DNA of 64,000 nt from Epiperipatus broadwayi (taxonomy: Eukaryota; Onychophora; Udeonychophora; Euonychophora; Peripatidae), in contig JAQFVV010006238.1 in the NCBI GenBank assembly GCA_028023455.1, positions 6,584,572 to 6,648,571 of the forward strand, in the 5' to 3' direction. Under the pieces are notes generated by a model that saw only the letters and a list, made by a program, of their open reading frames with translations, made no database searches and was not told the DNA's origin. Position 1 is the first letter of the stretch. Every line of letters begins with the position of its first letter. The translations under genes were made by a program, and so were the position numbers. Shown here piece by piece: positions 46,401-56,947 of this stretch.

Positions 46401-47003
46401 CAACTTTTCTTTTAACTTCACAAAATCCAATAATGTCCCATTTAATACAAGATAGTTCTTCTTCCAATTCTTGCAATCTTCTTTCAATTGTAAGTGATCT
46501 ACTGTTATAAATAAAAGATTGTCATGAAATGGAGTCTGGACCCACAATCAGGAAATTGTAAGCACTATCTACCCTTGGTCACTGACTGCTGCCTTGGCCA
46601 GTAGATTTACAGCATTCTAGGAATCAAGGCCATGATTTATTTTTATCTGTCATGATTGTAAATATCTGTCAGAACAAAAAATTACCACTCACACATACAT
46701 TCATTCCACCTTCAAGAAAATTTACCTAATATTTCAGTTAAAAGCTATCACGCAACTGAGAAGAAAGACCATTATGTTTTTTGATTTTAAACTCAGAGGG
46801 AAAAGGCCAATAAATTCACAACTCTGACTAATGACTGTTGGAGATCAGTCTGTCCATGTTCATTTACTATATGAATAATTACAGAATAATAATAGCTGCA
46901 ATGACAAGAATGTATGGAGTGGACAAATGTAATTGTCCCTTAAGACTTCCAAGAGGAATCAAAGGGTCTCTTTCAGTTAATAACAAACTCCTTTTTGCAG
47001 TTT
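43434..47003 (-). mobile_element. Near-full-length decayed RTE-type LINE, copy D
   Basis: Collinear with copy C from the GAT-like 3' end to the same 5' limit (CAAACTCCTTTTTGCAG against CAAACTTCTTTTGGCAG). It is longer because of a 311-bp tandem duplication (45341-45651 and 45652-45955). Recognisable pieces on the minus strand: FVDYEMAFDS (near 44460), FADD (near 44170), INHTIKLCCSAFGRNNLILK (near 43920). Many stops and frameshifts. Target-site duplications have decayed beyond recognition, so it is older than copy C. Confidence 0.87.
45341..45955 (-). repeat. 311-bp tandem duplication inside RTE copy D
   Basis: ATTTCATTCAAAT begins at 45341 and again at 45652, and the following sequence repeats in order (GATTTGCAAGTTCTAATTTA against CAATTTGCAAATTCTAATTT, then ATTTTTGTCTC, TGTTGAATT-ATTAAGAA, AGTCAAAATATAATCCAATT). 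The region covers the EN-RT linker and is single in copy C. Confidence 0.85.
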
Positions 47004-47892
47004 TAAATAACTTTATATAGCACAATTTTCAAATGCTACAAGTCTTCTGCATAAATATTTTATCATTGTAGTAAGCATACATACCCAATATGGTTAACCT
47101 ATTTTATAACTTGATGTCATTTTTTATTAATTTCATCTTGCTTTCAGGCAGTGCATGTAAGGAATTTCAATATATAAAACTTTATGATTTTATTTTGTTC
47201 AATTTTATCATTTTTTAAAAATCTCATTTCATAGACTTTCGTTTTTGTATTTGTTGTTATTGTGCACCATCTATCTCTTTGTATCTGTATTATTTATTGG
47301 AGTGTTTTTTTCAATTTCTTCAATGTTTTAAGCTACATAAATAATTGCTCAGGATGTTTTAGGATGATAAAGAGCATCAGGAGTGTTGGAACACAACCAC
47401 AATTTATAGATCTTAATTTTCAGAATCTGCCATTTCATTTTCTCACTACTTTAAATTATACAGCAGAAATAATCTATTCATTTATTTCTCAGGTGTCGTA
47501 AGAAATTAAAGCAGCAGAAATAGAAGAGTAGAACTGCGACCCATGAACTTTGAACTTCAGAGTTTATTATTCTACCATTTTACATCAAATCATGTATGGT
47601 TGCAGCATCCCCTATGCATGTTCCAAGAATTAATATTATTTTGAATTTAAATTTTTTCCAGGTTTAGAATAAAAGTCCCTATTGATAATGAATTATCATG
47701 TATATGCTTTTTTAAATTTCAAACCAGTTTCCAATTTGTCCAGACATTTTCATTGTTGCATTTGCATTAATATAAGTGTATGCTAGAACATAATTAATTT
47801 CATATCTCTTCCATTTGATTCATGCACCAAATATTTTCAGACAGTGCTATCGGAGAATAGTTTGTAAGTCAATGAAACACAAGTATAAGTTG
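47004..47892. other. AT-rich stretch, nothing recognised
   Basis: Tract of T-rich DNA with a possible tRNA-like patch at 47515-47600. Not supported further. Confidence 0.35.
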
Positions 47893-48195
47893 GTTAGAGC
47901 ATTACCTTAAATTCAATATTCATGAATGTAAAAGTACTAGTTCAGTTTTTACACTGGCCAGGTCATTAATACTTGAAGAAGAGAAGAATACTACTACTCA
48001 AAATATTATGTTTCACACTAATCTGTGGGTTATTTCTAACAATTGAATGTATTAAACGATTTTAAATTAAGTTTGAATTTTTCTAAAAACACTTAATAAT
48101 TAATATTAGATTAGGAAAATAGTCCAACATATAAATACAACTAAAATACCATCATCATAAACTTTCAGACAAGCAGAATTATTTTCTCTGCAGCA
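47893..48195 (+). repeat. tRNA-headed SINE, second copy of the 14440 family
   Basis: Head TTGGTTAGAGCATTACCTTA (box A) and AGTACTAGTTCAGTTTTTAC (box B), then CTGGCCAGGTCATTAATAC. The tail has AGGAAAATAGTCCAACATA and AAACTTTCAGACAAG. Collinear with 14440-14755. Confidence 0.62.
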
Positions 48196-48657
48196 AAATG
48201 AAATGATAAAAATCATTACATAGTAATTCAATGATTTCTAATGACATCTTGCTAACGAATAAGCCTGAATATTAATGCTTTTGTCTAATATAATTTGCAC
48301 ATTCCATTTTGCTTCCATTTTACCCCAGCTATGAATATGACAGTATTTTACCCCTTGAAAGTGCTCAGCCTTATTTTGTTACTTTAACTGGAAATAAAAA
48401 AAACTTCTGTTCATCTGCGTATTAGTGCATGATTTAATCTATTAATTTCATTGAAGCAAAGTATAAACCTCAAATCTTTATTAGATTTAGTAAGCAATAA
48501 TTTGCTTTCGATTTAGGTACCATATCTTGTTTTTATTCACTGCTCTTCAGTATATAACTTTTTTATATGTTATCTCCATCATATCTAATTATTTGTTTAG
48601 ATATTCCATCATTTCTAAGTTCTGATTATTTTGTATTTGATTTGTTTTTAACTTTTT

Positions 48658-48768
48658 TTTTTCATATGTCATAGCATCAGCCAGCATGTGAACCCACAAC
48701 TGTATGCAACCAACTACTTGCTTGCAAGGAGGCTGCAATGACCTCTCGGCTAACGACGCTTGACTTCA
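48658..48768 (-). repeat. tRNA-derived SINE, type 2
   Basis: Minus strand: GTTAGCCGAGAGGTCATTG, CTTGCAAGCAAG, GTGGGTTCACATGCTGG, GATGCTATGACATATG, then A-rich. About one difference in eight compared with 32471-32583. Confidence 0.72.
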
Positions 48769-50340
48769 TAAGTTTTTTTAAGTTTAAAATATGTATTTCA
48801 GTATTCTGACTACTGCTTTAAAAATTTACTGTTGCTAGTCAGCATTTTTTCATGTCCTTCTTTTCTATCTTCTGTGTTTGTTGTATTTTTATATTATCAA
48901 ACAATACTTCTACAAATTTATACTCAGCATGATATATTTTTAAATCTTTATATTCAAATTTCCAAATATAAATATTTTTCTGACTACAGTCTTTATCTTA
49001 TCTCACTATTTTGATTTATATTCTTGTTTTGCAAGTTGTAAATTATCACTTTGACTTTTCAGAATTTACTTTTTTATTTGTATTGATTTTGCTTTTTATA
49101 TAAAGCTATGTATCCTAATATCTTTCTGAACTATAATTCTAATGTCAGCTTTTTATCAAATTATTTCAGATATAATATCATTAAACCAAAACATCAGTTC
49201 AAAATCTTTTAAGTATTCAGAAAATTTTTACGAAGTCATCTTAAATATAAAATCTATATTTTCTCTGTTGTCTGATTGGTGAATAAATGTTTGTCCTATA
49301 ATGTCAAAATAATTGTGTTTATACAAAAAAAGTAATACCACTATTTAATAAAAAATCCTGGGGAAAAATTAGTAAAGTACTCTTAACCCTACCGATTTTC
49401 ACTATATTTCTGACAGTTTTCTTTGTTCTCATTAGATTTAATAGATTTAAGCTTTCATCTTTCATTTTGTTATTAAACCTTTGTTATTTACTAGAATGTT
49501 TTATTAATTTCACCTCATTAGATAGATATTTTTGTTTAGAAATTAAATAAATTTTTAAAAAATATATTTGATTTCTATAATTATTTTAAAAAATATATTT
49601 ATTCAAAACAAAATATAATCACATTATCAAATTTTAGGTGGAACCGATTCAATTTATAATATGAATGAAATCTTTCTTGTTTCAAATTTGATTTACAAAT
49701 CTAAACAAACTTTTTTTAATAACTCATAAATCTATCAAATTATGCTTTAAAAGTTTACAATTTTTTCATAATTTTTATGATATTGCTAAATATAATACCA
49801 ATCAAGTGAATGACCTCATTTTGTAGACAGCTATTTTTTCCATGATCATAATCTCTATAGTAACAATATTTAGAAAAAAAATATTCTTTTTTATTTAAAA
49901 ATAAAACATTTCTGTAAAAAAGGAATATATAAATAGACTTACTTTTCATTTTTAATAATTATTACATAATTAGGTTACCAATATAATCATAAGCTTTCCA
50001 AAAAATAAAGTTTTTACACCACCATAATATTTTCATGATGACTGTAATATTTTCTCAAAGTGAACATGCAAGGTTTGAGATTGCTAAATATATGGGTGTC
50101 CATCATTGGCAAAAATTGCGATTGTTTGTTGGACTGCCTCTTGGTTTTCCAAGTCATCTATTGACTTTTTTTGTATTTAAAATATTAGAAAATAAATATA
50201 CATGATTTTTAAAGCCACAAAAACAAAAAGCTTTGCAAAATTTTCAGCAGAGGTCGAAAAATGCAAATTTAAAATTTGAAAAACTGAAGCACATCTCTCA
50301 TGCTTCAAAAGTAAATAAGGTTAACTATAGAGATATGGTA
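48769..50340. other. AT-rich stretch with one short open frame
   Basis: A 56-codon frame on the plus strand at 50035-50205 reads in part HARFEIAKYMGVHHWQKLRL and VGLPLGFPSHLL. It looks protein-like but I do not recognise it. The rest is T-rich and featureless. Confidence 0.35.
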
Positions 50341-50359
50341 TATATTTCATGGTAAAGGT

Positions 50360-50495
50360 TTCCATCCAGCTGCAGAAATATTCACACATGCCAATTCATA
50401 ATTCAGTGTTAAGGCATTTCATGCTTTCATGGCCTGTCAATCCTTTAATATAGTTTACATAAACAACATACTTAACAATGTTAACAAATTTTTAT
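50360..50495 (+). repeat. Unknown interspersed repeat, copy 1
   Basis: Matches 52117-52245 in order: CATCCAGCTGCAGAAA, TTCATAATTCAGTGTTAA, CATGCTTTCATGGCCTGTCA, TAATATAGTTTACATAAAC. No boundary features are seen; it may be part of a larger element. Confidence 0.5.
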
Positions 50496-50530
50496 AAATT
50501 AGCCATATTTAATAAAAAAGCATATTTACA

Positions 50531-51284
50531 TTAACCTTTTAACCGCTAATTATATTATTGGTTGTATGAGATAAAAATCAAATCTTTTAATTGGCCAACT
50601 CACAAACTGAAGACAAAGCCTATTGTTAAAACATATTCACCTATAATATTAAATTCAACTCAGATACGTTTATAAAAAGTATATTACTAATTTTTCAGGT
50701 TATGAAGAGAACGAAAGTTCTTTCAAAAATAAATTGCTATTTATTTATTCTAAAATATTCAATTTCGGCAACACAAAAGCTATAATATAAACAAAAAGGT
50801 CGACTTTTACGTTATAGAAAAGTAAATATTTCTTTTAAATATTTCTTTAATATTTTTACTAAAATCTTCAATATTTTTCGAAAATAATTTTGTTTTTTTA
50901 GTATATTTTTTAAAAAACTAGTTTAATTTCTGAAATTATATTTTTTTAATACTTAAAATTAAATTCGAAATGAAAATCTCAGTGTTTTTCTTTATTTTCT
51001 TTGATCAGGCGGTTTCTTTGTTCTTTCCAGCCAATCAGAATGTCTTTTTCGGCTGAGAGCTCACTAACAACCAATTATAAACGATGTTCTTTCTTTGTTT
51101 AGGTTTAAATGCGTTTTTTTTTATTTTTTACTTGTAAAATAAATCAGAAGAGGGCACCATCTTACAGAACTTTTAAAAACCTATTCAAAACCTATCAAAC
51201 GAATTTTTTAGCATAAGAACTGGCAGAGTTAGAGTGACGTCAGATGTCTACGAGGAGCCTCGTAGGCAGCGGGAAAAGGGTTAA
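50531..51284. mobile_element. piggyBac-like non-autonomous element 1
   Basis: TTAA flanks both ends (50531-50534 and 51281-51284). The left end CCTTTTAACCGCT and the reverse complement of the right end, CCCTTTTCCCGCT, form short TIRs of piggyBac type. Near the right end lies CTACGAGG-AG-CCTCGTAG (51248-51265), a subterminal palindrome. There is no transposase. The interior is related to 51285-51790 and 55985-56947. Confidence 0.75.
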
Positions 51285-51790
51285 CTCATTAATAATTCAA
51301 AATTCCTATTGGTTGAGTGAATTAAAGTTGTAAAATTTTGATTGGTCAATTACAGAATCAGTAAAAATATATTTGTCTTTTAAAATAATACTGATTTTAG
51401 TTTAGTTTCTAAAAAGCAAATTAATAATTTGTCAGATCATTAACGTAAACAAAAGTCTTTTCAAAAATAAATTTCTATTTATAATTGATAAAAATAATCT
51501 ATAACAGACAACATAAAACATGCTTTTCTCAACCTATTACAAAATGCAATTTATTTTTGTGTAAAAGTAAATAATTTTTACTAAAATCTGAACTACTCTT
51601 CTAAAATAAACATATCTGCACACATATTTTATGAAAATAATAATATATATGGGGTTCGCCTCCCAGCCGATGCTATGACATATATAATAATATATATGTA
51701 AAAAAAAATTCTAAAACATACATTTTCATTTTGAAAATTAAAACAAAAAACTTAAGAGCTGTCAAATTATTGACAGGCACTCCCTTGTGT
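51285..51790. mobile_element. piggyBac-like element 3, adjoining element 1
   Basis: Begins at the same TTAA that ends element 1 and is collinear with the left half of elements 1 and 2 (CCTATTGGTTGAGTGAATTA, TTTTGATTGGTCAATTACAG, GTAAACAAAAGTCTTTTCAA). It ends near CTGTCAA-ATTA-TTGACAG (51759-51776). The right TTAA is not clear. A 32-bp SINE fragment interrupts it. Confidence 0.6.
51651..51682 (+). repeat. Severely truncated type 2 SINE with TSD-like flanks
   Basis: GGGTTCGCCTCCCAGCC plus GATGCTATGACAT is only the box-B half and tail of the type 2 SINE. It is flanked on both sides by ATAATAATATATATG, which looks like a 15-bp target-site duplication. Confidence 0.65.
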
Positions 51791-52116
51791 AGACAATGAG
51801 AAGTAATTAGGGCCTTGGAAGGCAGGCCTTATGTTATTGTTATAACTTTAAATTTAAATATTATTGATTTATTAGTTGTAAAATAATTATAAAGGTGGCA
51901 GCATCATATGGTATGTTTTTCTTGATAAAATAACTGTAAAATTGGTAAAATAATGTAAAATTTACCGACTTGAGAGTAATTTATAGCTGCACATGAAAAT
52001 CTTTAGTGAACACTGTCTATGAATTCAATCTTAAAAAAAATTAAAGCAACCAATTAAAAAAATTATAAATCTATTTAATTTTAAAAATATATAGAAACAA
52101 TCTGCATTTTTGTATT

Positions 52117-52245
52117 TCATCCCAGCCAGCTGCAAAAACAACCACAAACACAGATTTGTAATTCAATGATAAATGACTCCATGCTTTTACAGTCTGTCAA
52201 TCTCCTAATATAGTTCAGATAAATGGCATACTTAGCAATTAATAA
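52117..52245 (+). repeat. Unknown interspersed repeat, copy 2
   Basis: Counterpart of 50360-50495: CAGCCAGCTGCAAAAACA, GTAATTCAATGATAAATG, CATGCTTTTACAGTCTGTCA, TAATATAGTTCAGATAAA. Confidence 0.5.
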
Positions 52246-52320
52246 ACAGTAACTATTAATTTGGAAAATGCTCCAGTAAATATATATTTGAAGCTGCAAA
52301 GCTATCAAATAAAACAGATA

Positions 52321-53300
52321 TATTTAAAAATGTAAATTTTAATATAGCTTTTTTAAAATTCAGAAATTTATTTATATAATATTAAAATGTTTTATTTAAT
52401 TTATATTAAATCTTAAAAAAATTGTTAAAACAACCAATTATTACAAAAACGATAAGTTGAAAGCCTGGAGTTTTTGTAGGCTTCCATAACAATAGTCTTT
52501 CAATTTTCACATTTAAAATCTTTTGTTTAATTTACCTTAAATCTTAAAAAAAAATAGTTAGAACAAAAAAAAAAAGTTTCATTATATTAAATATCAAAAA
52601 AAACTAAAATCCATTTAAAAAAAAAAACATTTTTTTTTTGAAAGTTAAAAATATATTAAACAAGCTAAAAAGAATATTTAAAAATGTAAATTTTAATTTA
52701 TTAAAATTCAGAAATTTATTTATATAATATTAAAACATTTTGTTTAATTTACTTTAAATCTTTAATATAATATGAGCACAAACTTTCACACAACCCACCA
52801 CTCTCCACTCTATCTCATAACACTGATACACTTGAACACATATATGTCAAAAAGAAGAATAATCAACACTATACATATTTCATGCTAAACCAGCAATCAT
52901 CAGTTGGTCCAGATTACCATCTCTACACATATATGCTATAAGTGCTCAGATATATATTAAGATAGCCAATCTTTATACTTTAATGGACAGGCTTCAATCT
53001 ATTCCACAATCCAACTCTTCAACTGTTCATCCAATTGAAAATCTGATGATGGAAATGCTCAATGGCCACCCTTAGACTGAGATTCTTGTCACACCTACAT
53101 TGACCCAAGGTCAATCTGACCCCTCATGTACAGGACATAATCCATTAATCTTTAAAAAAAATTGATAAAGCAACCAGTTAATACAAAAATGATAAGGTAA
53201 AAGCTAGGAGTTTTGTATTCAGTTTTTCAATTCTCACATTTAAAATCTTTTGTTTAATTTACATTAAATCTTTAAAAAAAATTATTAGAACAATCAATTT
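52321..53300 (+). repeat. Direct duplication, second unit split by an insertion
   Basis: A unit starting ATTTAAAAATGTAAATTTTA occurs at 52321 and again at 52673 and continues through AATTCAGAAATTTATTTATA and TAATTTA-TTAAATCTT. The second unit is split at AATCTTTAA by the 381-bp element at 52766-53146 and resumes afterwards. Its later part (AACCAGTTAATACAAAAATG) parallels 52430-52500. Confidence 0.7.
52766..53146. mobile_element. Solo arm of the 15097 fold-back family, 9-bp TSD
   Basis: A single 381-bp arm running from TATAATATGAGCAC to the point that forms the turn of the 847-bp palindrome (GGACATAATCCATT). AATCTTTAA flanks it (52757-52765 and 53147-53155), and the related sequence at 53261-53284 shows the same site empty. 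It demonstrates that the arm by itself is an insertion unit. A 9-bp duplication would fit Mutator-like transposition, but the ends give no further proof. Confidence 0.7.
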
Positions 53301-53708
53301 AAAAAACCCATGTGCTTTTATAAGGATAGGTGCAGCTGATTCATATATAAAACTGTAATTTATTGGCAAAATATAAAATGTTTAAAAATTAAATATAATT
53401 TATTAATGCATACTTCTTAAAAAATTAATTTAATAAAACTAACTTAATGAATTTAAATTTATTACTTATATTTATTTGATTATGAAAATAATTTGCATTG
53501 AAAGGTAGCCTAAATTTAAATACTGTACCATAATAAAACTTTTGCTTATTCTATATATAATAAAGGAGAAGACAAAAAGTAAAATGTTTAAGAAGTTTAA
53601 TTTCTTAGTAATATTTGTATTGCTTTAAACAAAATAATGAATTAAAGGAAATAAATTTAAATCCATTATTAACTTACACTTCTTGAAATTTTGTATTATT
53701 AAGAAAAA
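53301..53708. other. AT-rich stretch, nothing recognised
   Basis: No structure beyond homopolymers. Confidence 0.35.
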
Positions 53709-54343
53709 AACACAGAGGGAAAACTGTCCATATAGTAGTGGCACTCAGTGTAAGCCAGAATAATCAATTAATGCCAGGAGGTTTGTGCATAAAATCCTCA
53801 TCTAGTGCCTATGTATCCAACATTCCATACTAGTTTCTAGATTGTGGCTTTCATCAGTGAGGAGCCTTGGATCTGAGAGCACTGCATTTAGATCTTAAGA
53901 TCAAATGCAGCCCTGTAGTAGCTACCTTATACCTTTTTAGTTAACTATAAAGCATTGAGTCTAAATTGAAAGCACAATAATGTATCAATTCAAGAAAATT
54001 TGCTTGTATAGCCATATAGATCTGAACTCAGTTCAGCATTTATACATTGTGGTGGCTTTGATTCTTTAATAAAAAGGTAAAAGATGACTGCTGGAGGATT
54101 CCAAAAGATCCTATAGTCTAGGTGCAATGCTCTCAAATCCAAGGCTTCTCACTAATGAAAGTCACAAACTAGAAACTTTTCAGGGGATATTGAATGAGTA
54201 GACACTAGATAGAGATTTTATGCACAAACTTCTTGCATTCAATGATTATTCTGGCTTTCACTGAGTGACACCATGGTATGGAGAGTTTTGTTTCTGTGTT
54301 AACAACTTGTTTAAGTATAAAGAATGGTAATCATATGATGTTT
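53709..54343. repeat. Large member of the 12249 hairpin family
   Basis: Left AACACAGAGGGAAAACTGTCC and right GGAGAGTTTTGTTTCTGTGTT (ending 54300) are inverted. Inner words pair (CTCAGTGTAAGCCAGAATAA, TTTGTGCATAAAATCC, CTAGTTTCTAGATTGTG). The loop of about 230 bp (53895-54125) is unrelated sequence with no recognisable content. The outer tail GGTAATCATATGATGTTTA follows. Confidence 0.78.
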
Positions 54344-54344
54344 A

Positions 54345-54830
54345 GTGCTTTAAATAAAAAACAAACACTTATTATAAGTTGAAGAGCTTTTTTTCATGCT
54401 TATTCTAAAATTAGACCTCTGTAAAAATTGTCAAAAATCTTTTTATGTTTATATTTGAAAGATAAATGTTTTTCTTAAAGATTTTGATTTGTATAGAGTT
54501 GAGAATAAATAATAACCAAACTAACATGACTTTTCAACAATTTAGCAATTTAATAAAGAAGTGTATCTTAACAGCATTTTGACATCAAATTAAAATTATG
54601 TAATCTTATGTGAACATTAAAACTGTCGTGACTTTCTTTAGAATTAGAAATGTTTTGCCTTTAGCTGTTATAATTGTGAATACAATTTTCTTTTGTTTAT
54701 GCATTGATTTCTATAGTTAAGAGTAGAGTAATAAAATTGAAAATTATTATTTATAATGATTAGGCTAAGATGTATGTTATTGATTATGTATTAAATATAA
54801 TGTATTAATTGTATGATTATATATTTGGAT
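54345..54830. other. AT-rich stretch, nothing recognised
   Basis: No structure confirmed. Confidence 0.35.
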
Positions 54831-54837
54831 ATTGTAG

Positions 54838-54985
54838 TTCTGATGATGACCGCTTGACAGTCGAAACTGTAAGAGTAAAGTTTTGGTGTAAAAAATAGTA
54901 TTGTTAAGTGTATAAGAAAGTTGGAAATGGCATATATATATAATTGTGAATACATTCATATTTATATATAGATATGAATAAATTA
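54838..54985 (+). other. CTGATGA...GAAAC motif, possible retroelement 3' end
   Basis: CTGATGA (54840-54846) and GAAAC (54863-54867) are separated by 16 bases containing GAC...GTC, and are followed by A/T-rich sequence with AATAAATTAAAAT (about 54977). Such words are seen near the 3' ends of Penelope-like elements, some of which carry hammerhead ribozymes. Here an extra U lies between the core and stem II and no good stems I and III are visible. It is probably a relic, not an active ribozyme. A similar phrase occurs at about 59023-59090. Confidence 0.35.
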
Positions 54986-54989
54986 AAAT

Positions 54990-55475
54990 TTATTATAAAA
55001 AGTATAGAAACATATAGCACTATTTGTCTACTTCATATTATATTATGTGGCTTGTGTAAACTTGTGTGAAATTCAAAATTGCAAATAAATTTTACTCTTT
55101 TTTTTTTAAAATTTAATTTTTAGCATAGAAAATTGGAAATGATTTACTTTTGAAATTTCTATAAAAAATTGGAAATTTCACTCAGCTTAAAGGTAAATGT
55201 CTTCTTTATAAAAATACATTACAGATATTAAATTTTGACCATATAATTTTTTTAATCTTATCTAACTAGTAATTAGGTATTAATACTTATTGCTGTGTAA
55301 AATTTATCTGTTTAATTTGTTACAAAAAATAAATTTTCAGATTAGAAATAAATAGTTGAAATTTGACACAGTTTAAGAAAGTGGTTGAAATTCTTTATAG
55401 AAATTCATTAGATAGGAAACTGATTACATAATTTTTTTATTTATGATATCAATTAAAATAAGATGTTAAAAACAC
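54990..55475. other. AT-rich stretch, nothing recognised
   Basis: Contains a repeated phrase around AAATTGGAAAT (55128-55170). No gene supported. Confidence 0.35.
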
Positions 55476-55476
55476 A

Positions 55477-55700
55477 AGATTTGACTTTATAAAGATAAGA
55501 GTGGCCCACTATTATCTTCAACCTATTTTTCTAATTATATAGGCAAATCTAAAGCATTTTGATTTGTGAACATGAAGCTAGTAAATTCTTCACTGATTAA
55601 GTCCACTATTTCTGTTAAACATTAACAATCGTTTAGATTTATAGAGGTCTCTCTTGTAATAAATTAAGCATTCAAGGTGCATGCACTAAGGTTATAGCCT
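55477..55700 (+). repeat. Partial copy of the 31027 fold-back family
   Basis: The left arm is nearly whole (AAGATAAGAGTGGCCCAC, AGGCAAATCTAAAGCATTTT, CTTAAGTCC-like loop words). The inner part of the right arm is deleted and only its outer end remains (GGTGCATGCACTAAGGTTATA). Confidence 0.65.
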
Positions 55701-55984
55701 TATTTAAGTATTACGTGTGGACATTGCACTTAATAAGAATTAATATTTATAATGCTTTTATTTAAATAGCTAACTAAAAAGTACAAATAACAAAGTAACC
55801 CTCTCTCAGTTAATTTGCTTGTCTTGGAAAATCTTAAGAATCTAGAACTTGTTATAAAACAATTGGAAATTGCAAGAATATTGTCATTTCATAAAAGCAT
55901 TTGAGGCTCAAATAAATCATAAAAATAAAAAAGAACCTGAAATGATTTTATGAAATGACAATATTCCTGTAATTTCCAATTGTT
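55701..55984. other. Flank with a short inverted repeat
   Basis: ACAATTGGAAATTGCAAGAA (55859) and TAATTTCCAATTGTTTTAAC (55970) form an inverted pair, with ATATTGTCATTTCATAAAA / TTTTATGAAATGACAATAT continuing inward. This is a roughly 130-bp fold-back ending at the TTAA of the piggyBac-like element, at about 55858-55988. Confidence 0.65.
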
Positions 55985-56947
55985 TTAACACTTTCATGGA
56001 TCATTTTTATTATTGGCCAAGTGAAGTAAAACTCTGAAACTTTTAATTGGTTTTAATTGGTCAAGTGACAAACTCTTTGATAGAAATATTTTCATCTTTT
56101 AATATATATTAATTTTAGTTTCATTTTCAAAAAGTATATTAATTATTTGTAATGTTAGGAAAGTAAACGAATGTTTTTTCAAAAATATATTTTTATTTGT
56201 ATTTTATAGAAATATTCAAAAGCAGAAAAATCAAAGAAAACATTACAAGCGAATTACAAGCAATGTAAACGTCATTTATATCCCTCCCAAATTTGCCATT
56301 ACGAATTTTTTAAGAATTTTTTAGGAAAAATCTTAACGTTTTTCTCAAAATAATTATATTTTCAGCATATTATTAAAAAAATACACCAAAAATACATTAT
56401 AATATTTAAATAAATGCCAGAAAAATATTCTAAAACATTAAAAAATCAAATAAACAACTTGGAGCAATCTAACTCTTGACAAGATGTCAAAATTGTTGCT
56501 ACAGCTGGTTTCTTTTTCAATTTACAATCATGTAAAGTATACAATTTTTTAATAAAACCTTACTACTTTTGTAAAATAACTATATTTTTAGCAGATTTTA
56601 TGAAAATTATTTATAATATGTACGAAAAATAATAAAAAAAACACTCTAAAACATATATTTTCATTTTAGCGTTGAAAAAATATTGATTGGAATCATCAGC
56701 CAATAAGAATTGAGAATAGATAGATTATCCAACCAATCAGAACTGGCCTTCTTCTTTTGTAAACTTGAAACACTCCTAGTATTGATTTTTTACTTGTAAA
56801 ATAATTCAAGAGAGGGCAGCATCTTACAGACCTTGCTCTAAGCTTTAAATCGAGCGTAAATTGATCACCGTAACTCATAAAATAGCCGAGTTAGAGCAAT
56901 CTAAAGGTGACAATGCGAATTCGCATTGACCCCTATTAAAGTGTTAA
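55985..56947. mobile_element. piggyBac-like non-autonomous element 2
   Basis: TTAA at 55985-55988 and 56944-56947. The left end CACTTTCATGG and the reverse complement of the right end, CACTTTAATAG, form TIRs. CAATGCGAATTCGCATTG (56911-56928) is a perfect 18-bp palindrome near the right end. Flanking and internal words match element 1 (TTTTTATTATTGG, TTTTACTTGTAAAATAA, AGAGGGCAGCATCTTACAGA). It is longer partly because a segment around TTCTAAAACAT is present twice (56430 and 56650). A second palindrome TTGACA-AGA-TGTCAA lies near 56476. No transposase. Confidence 0.75.

Noticed and set aside
54840-54867. Active hammerhead ribozyme
   Set aside because: An extra base separates CTGATGA from stem II, stem II is only three base pairs, and stems I and III are not evident; kept only as a possible relic.
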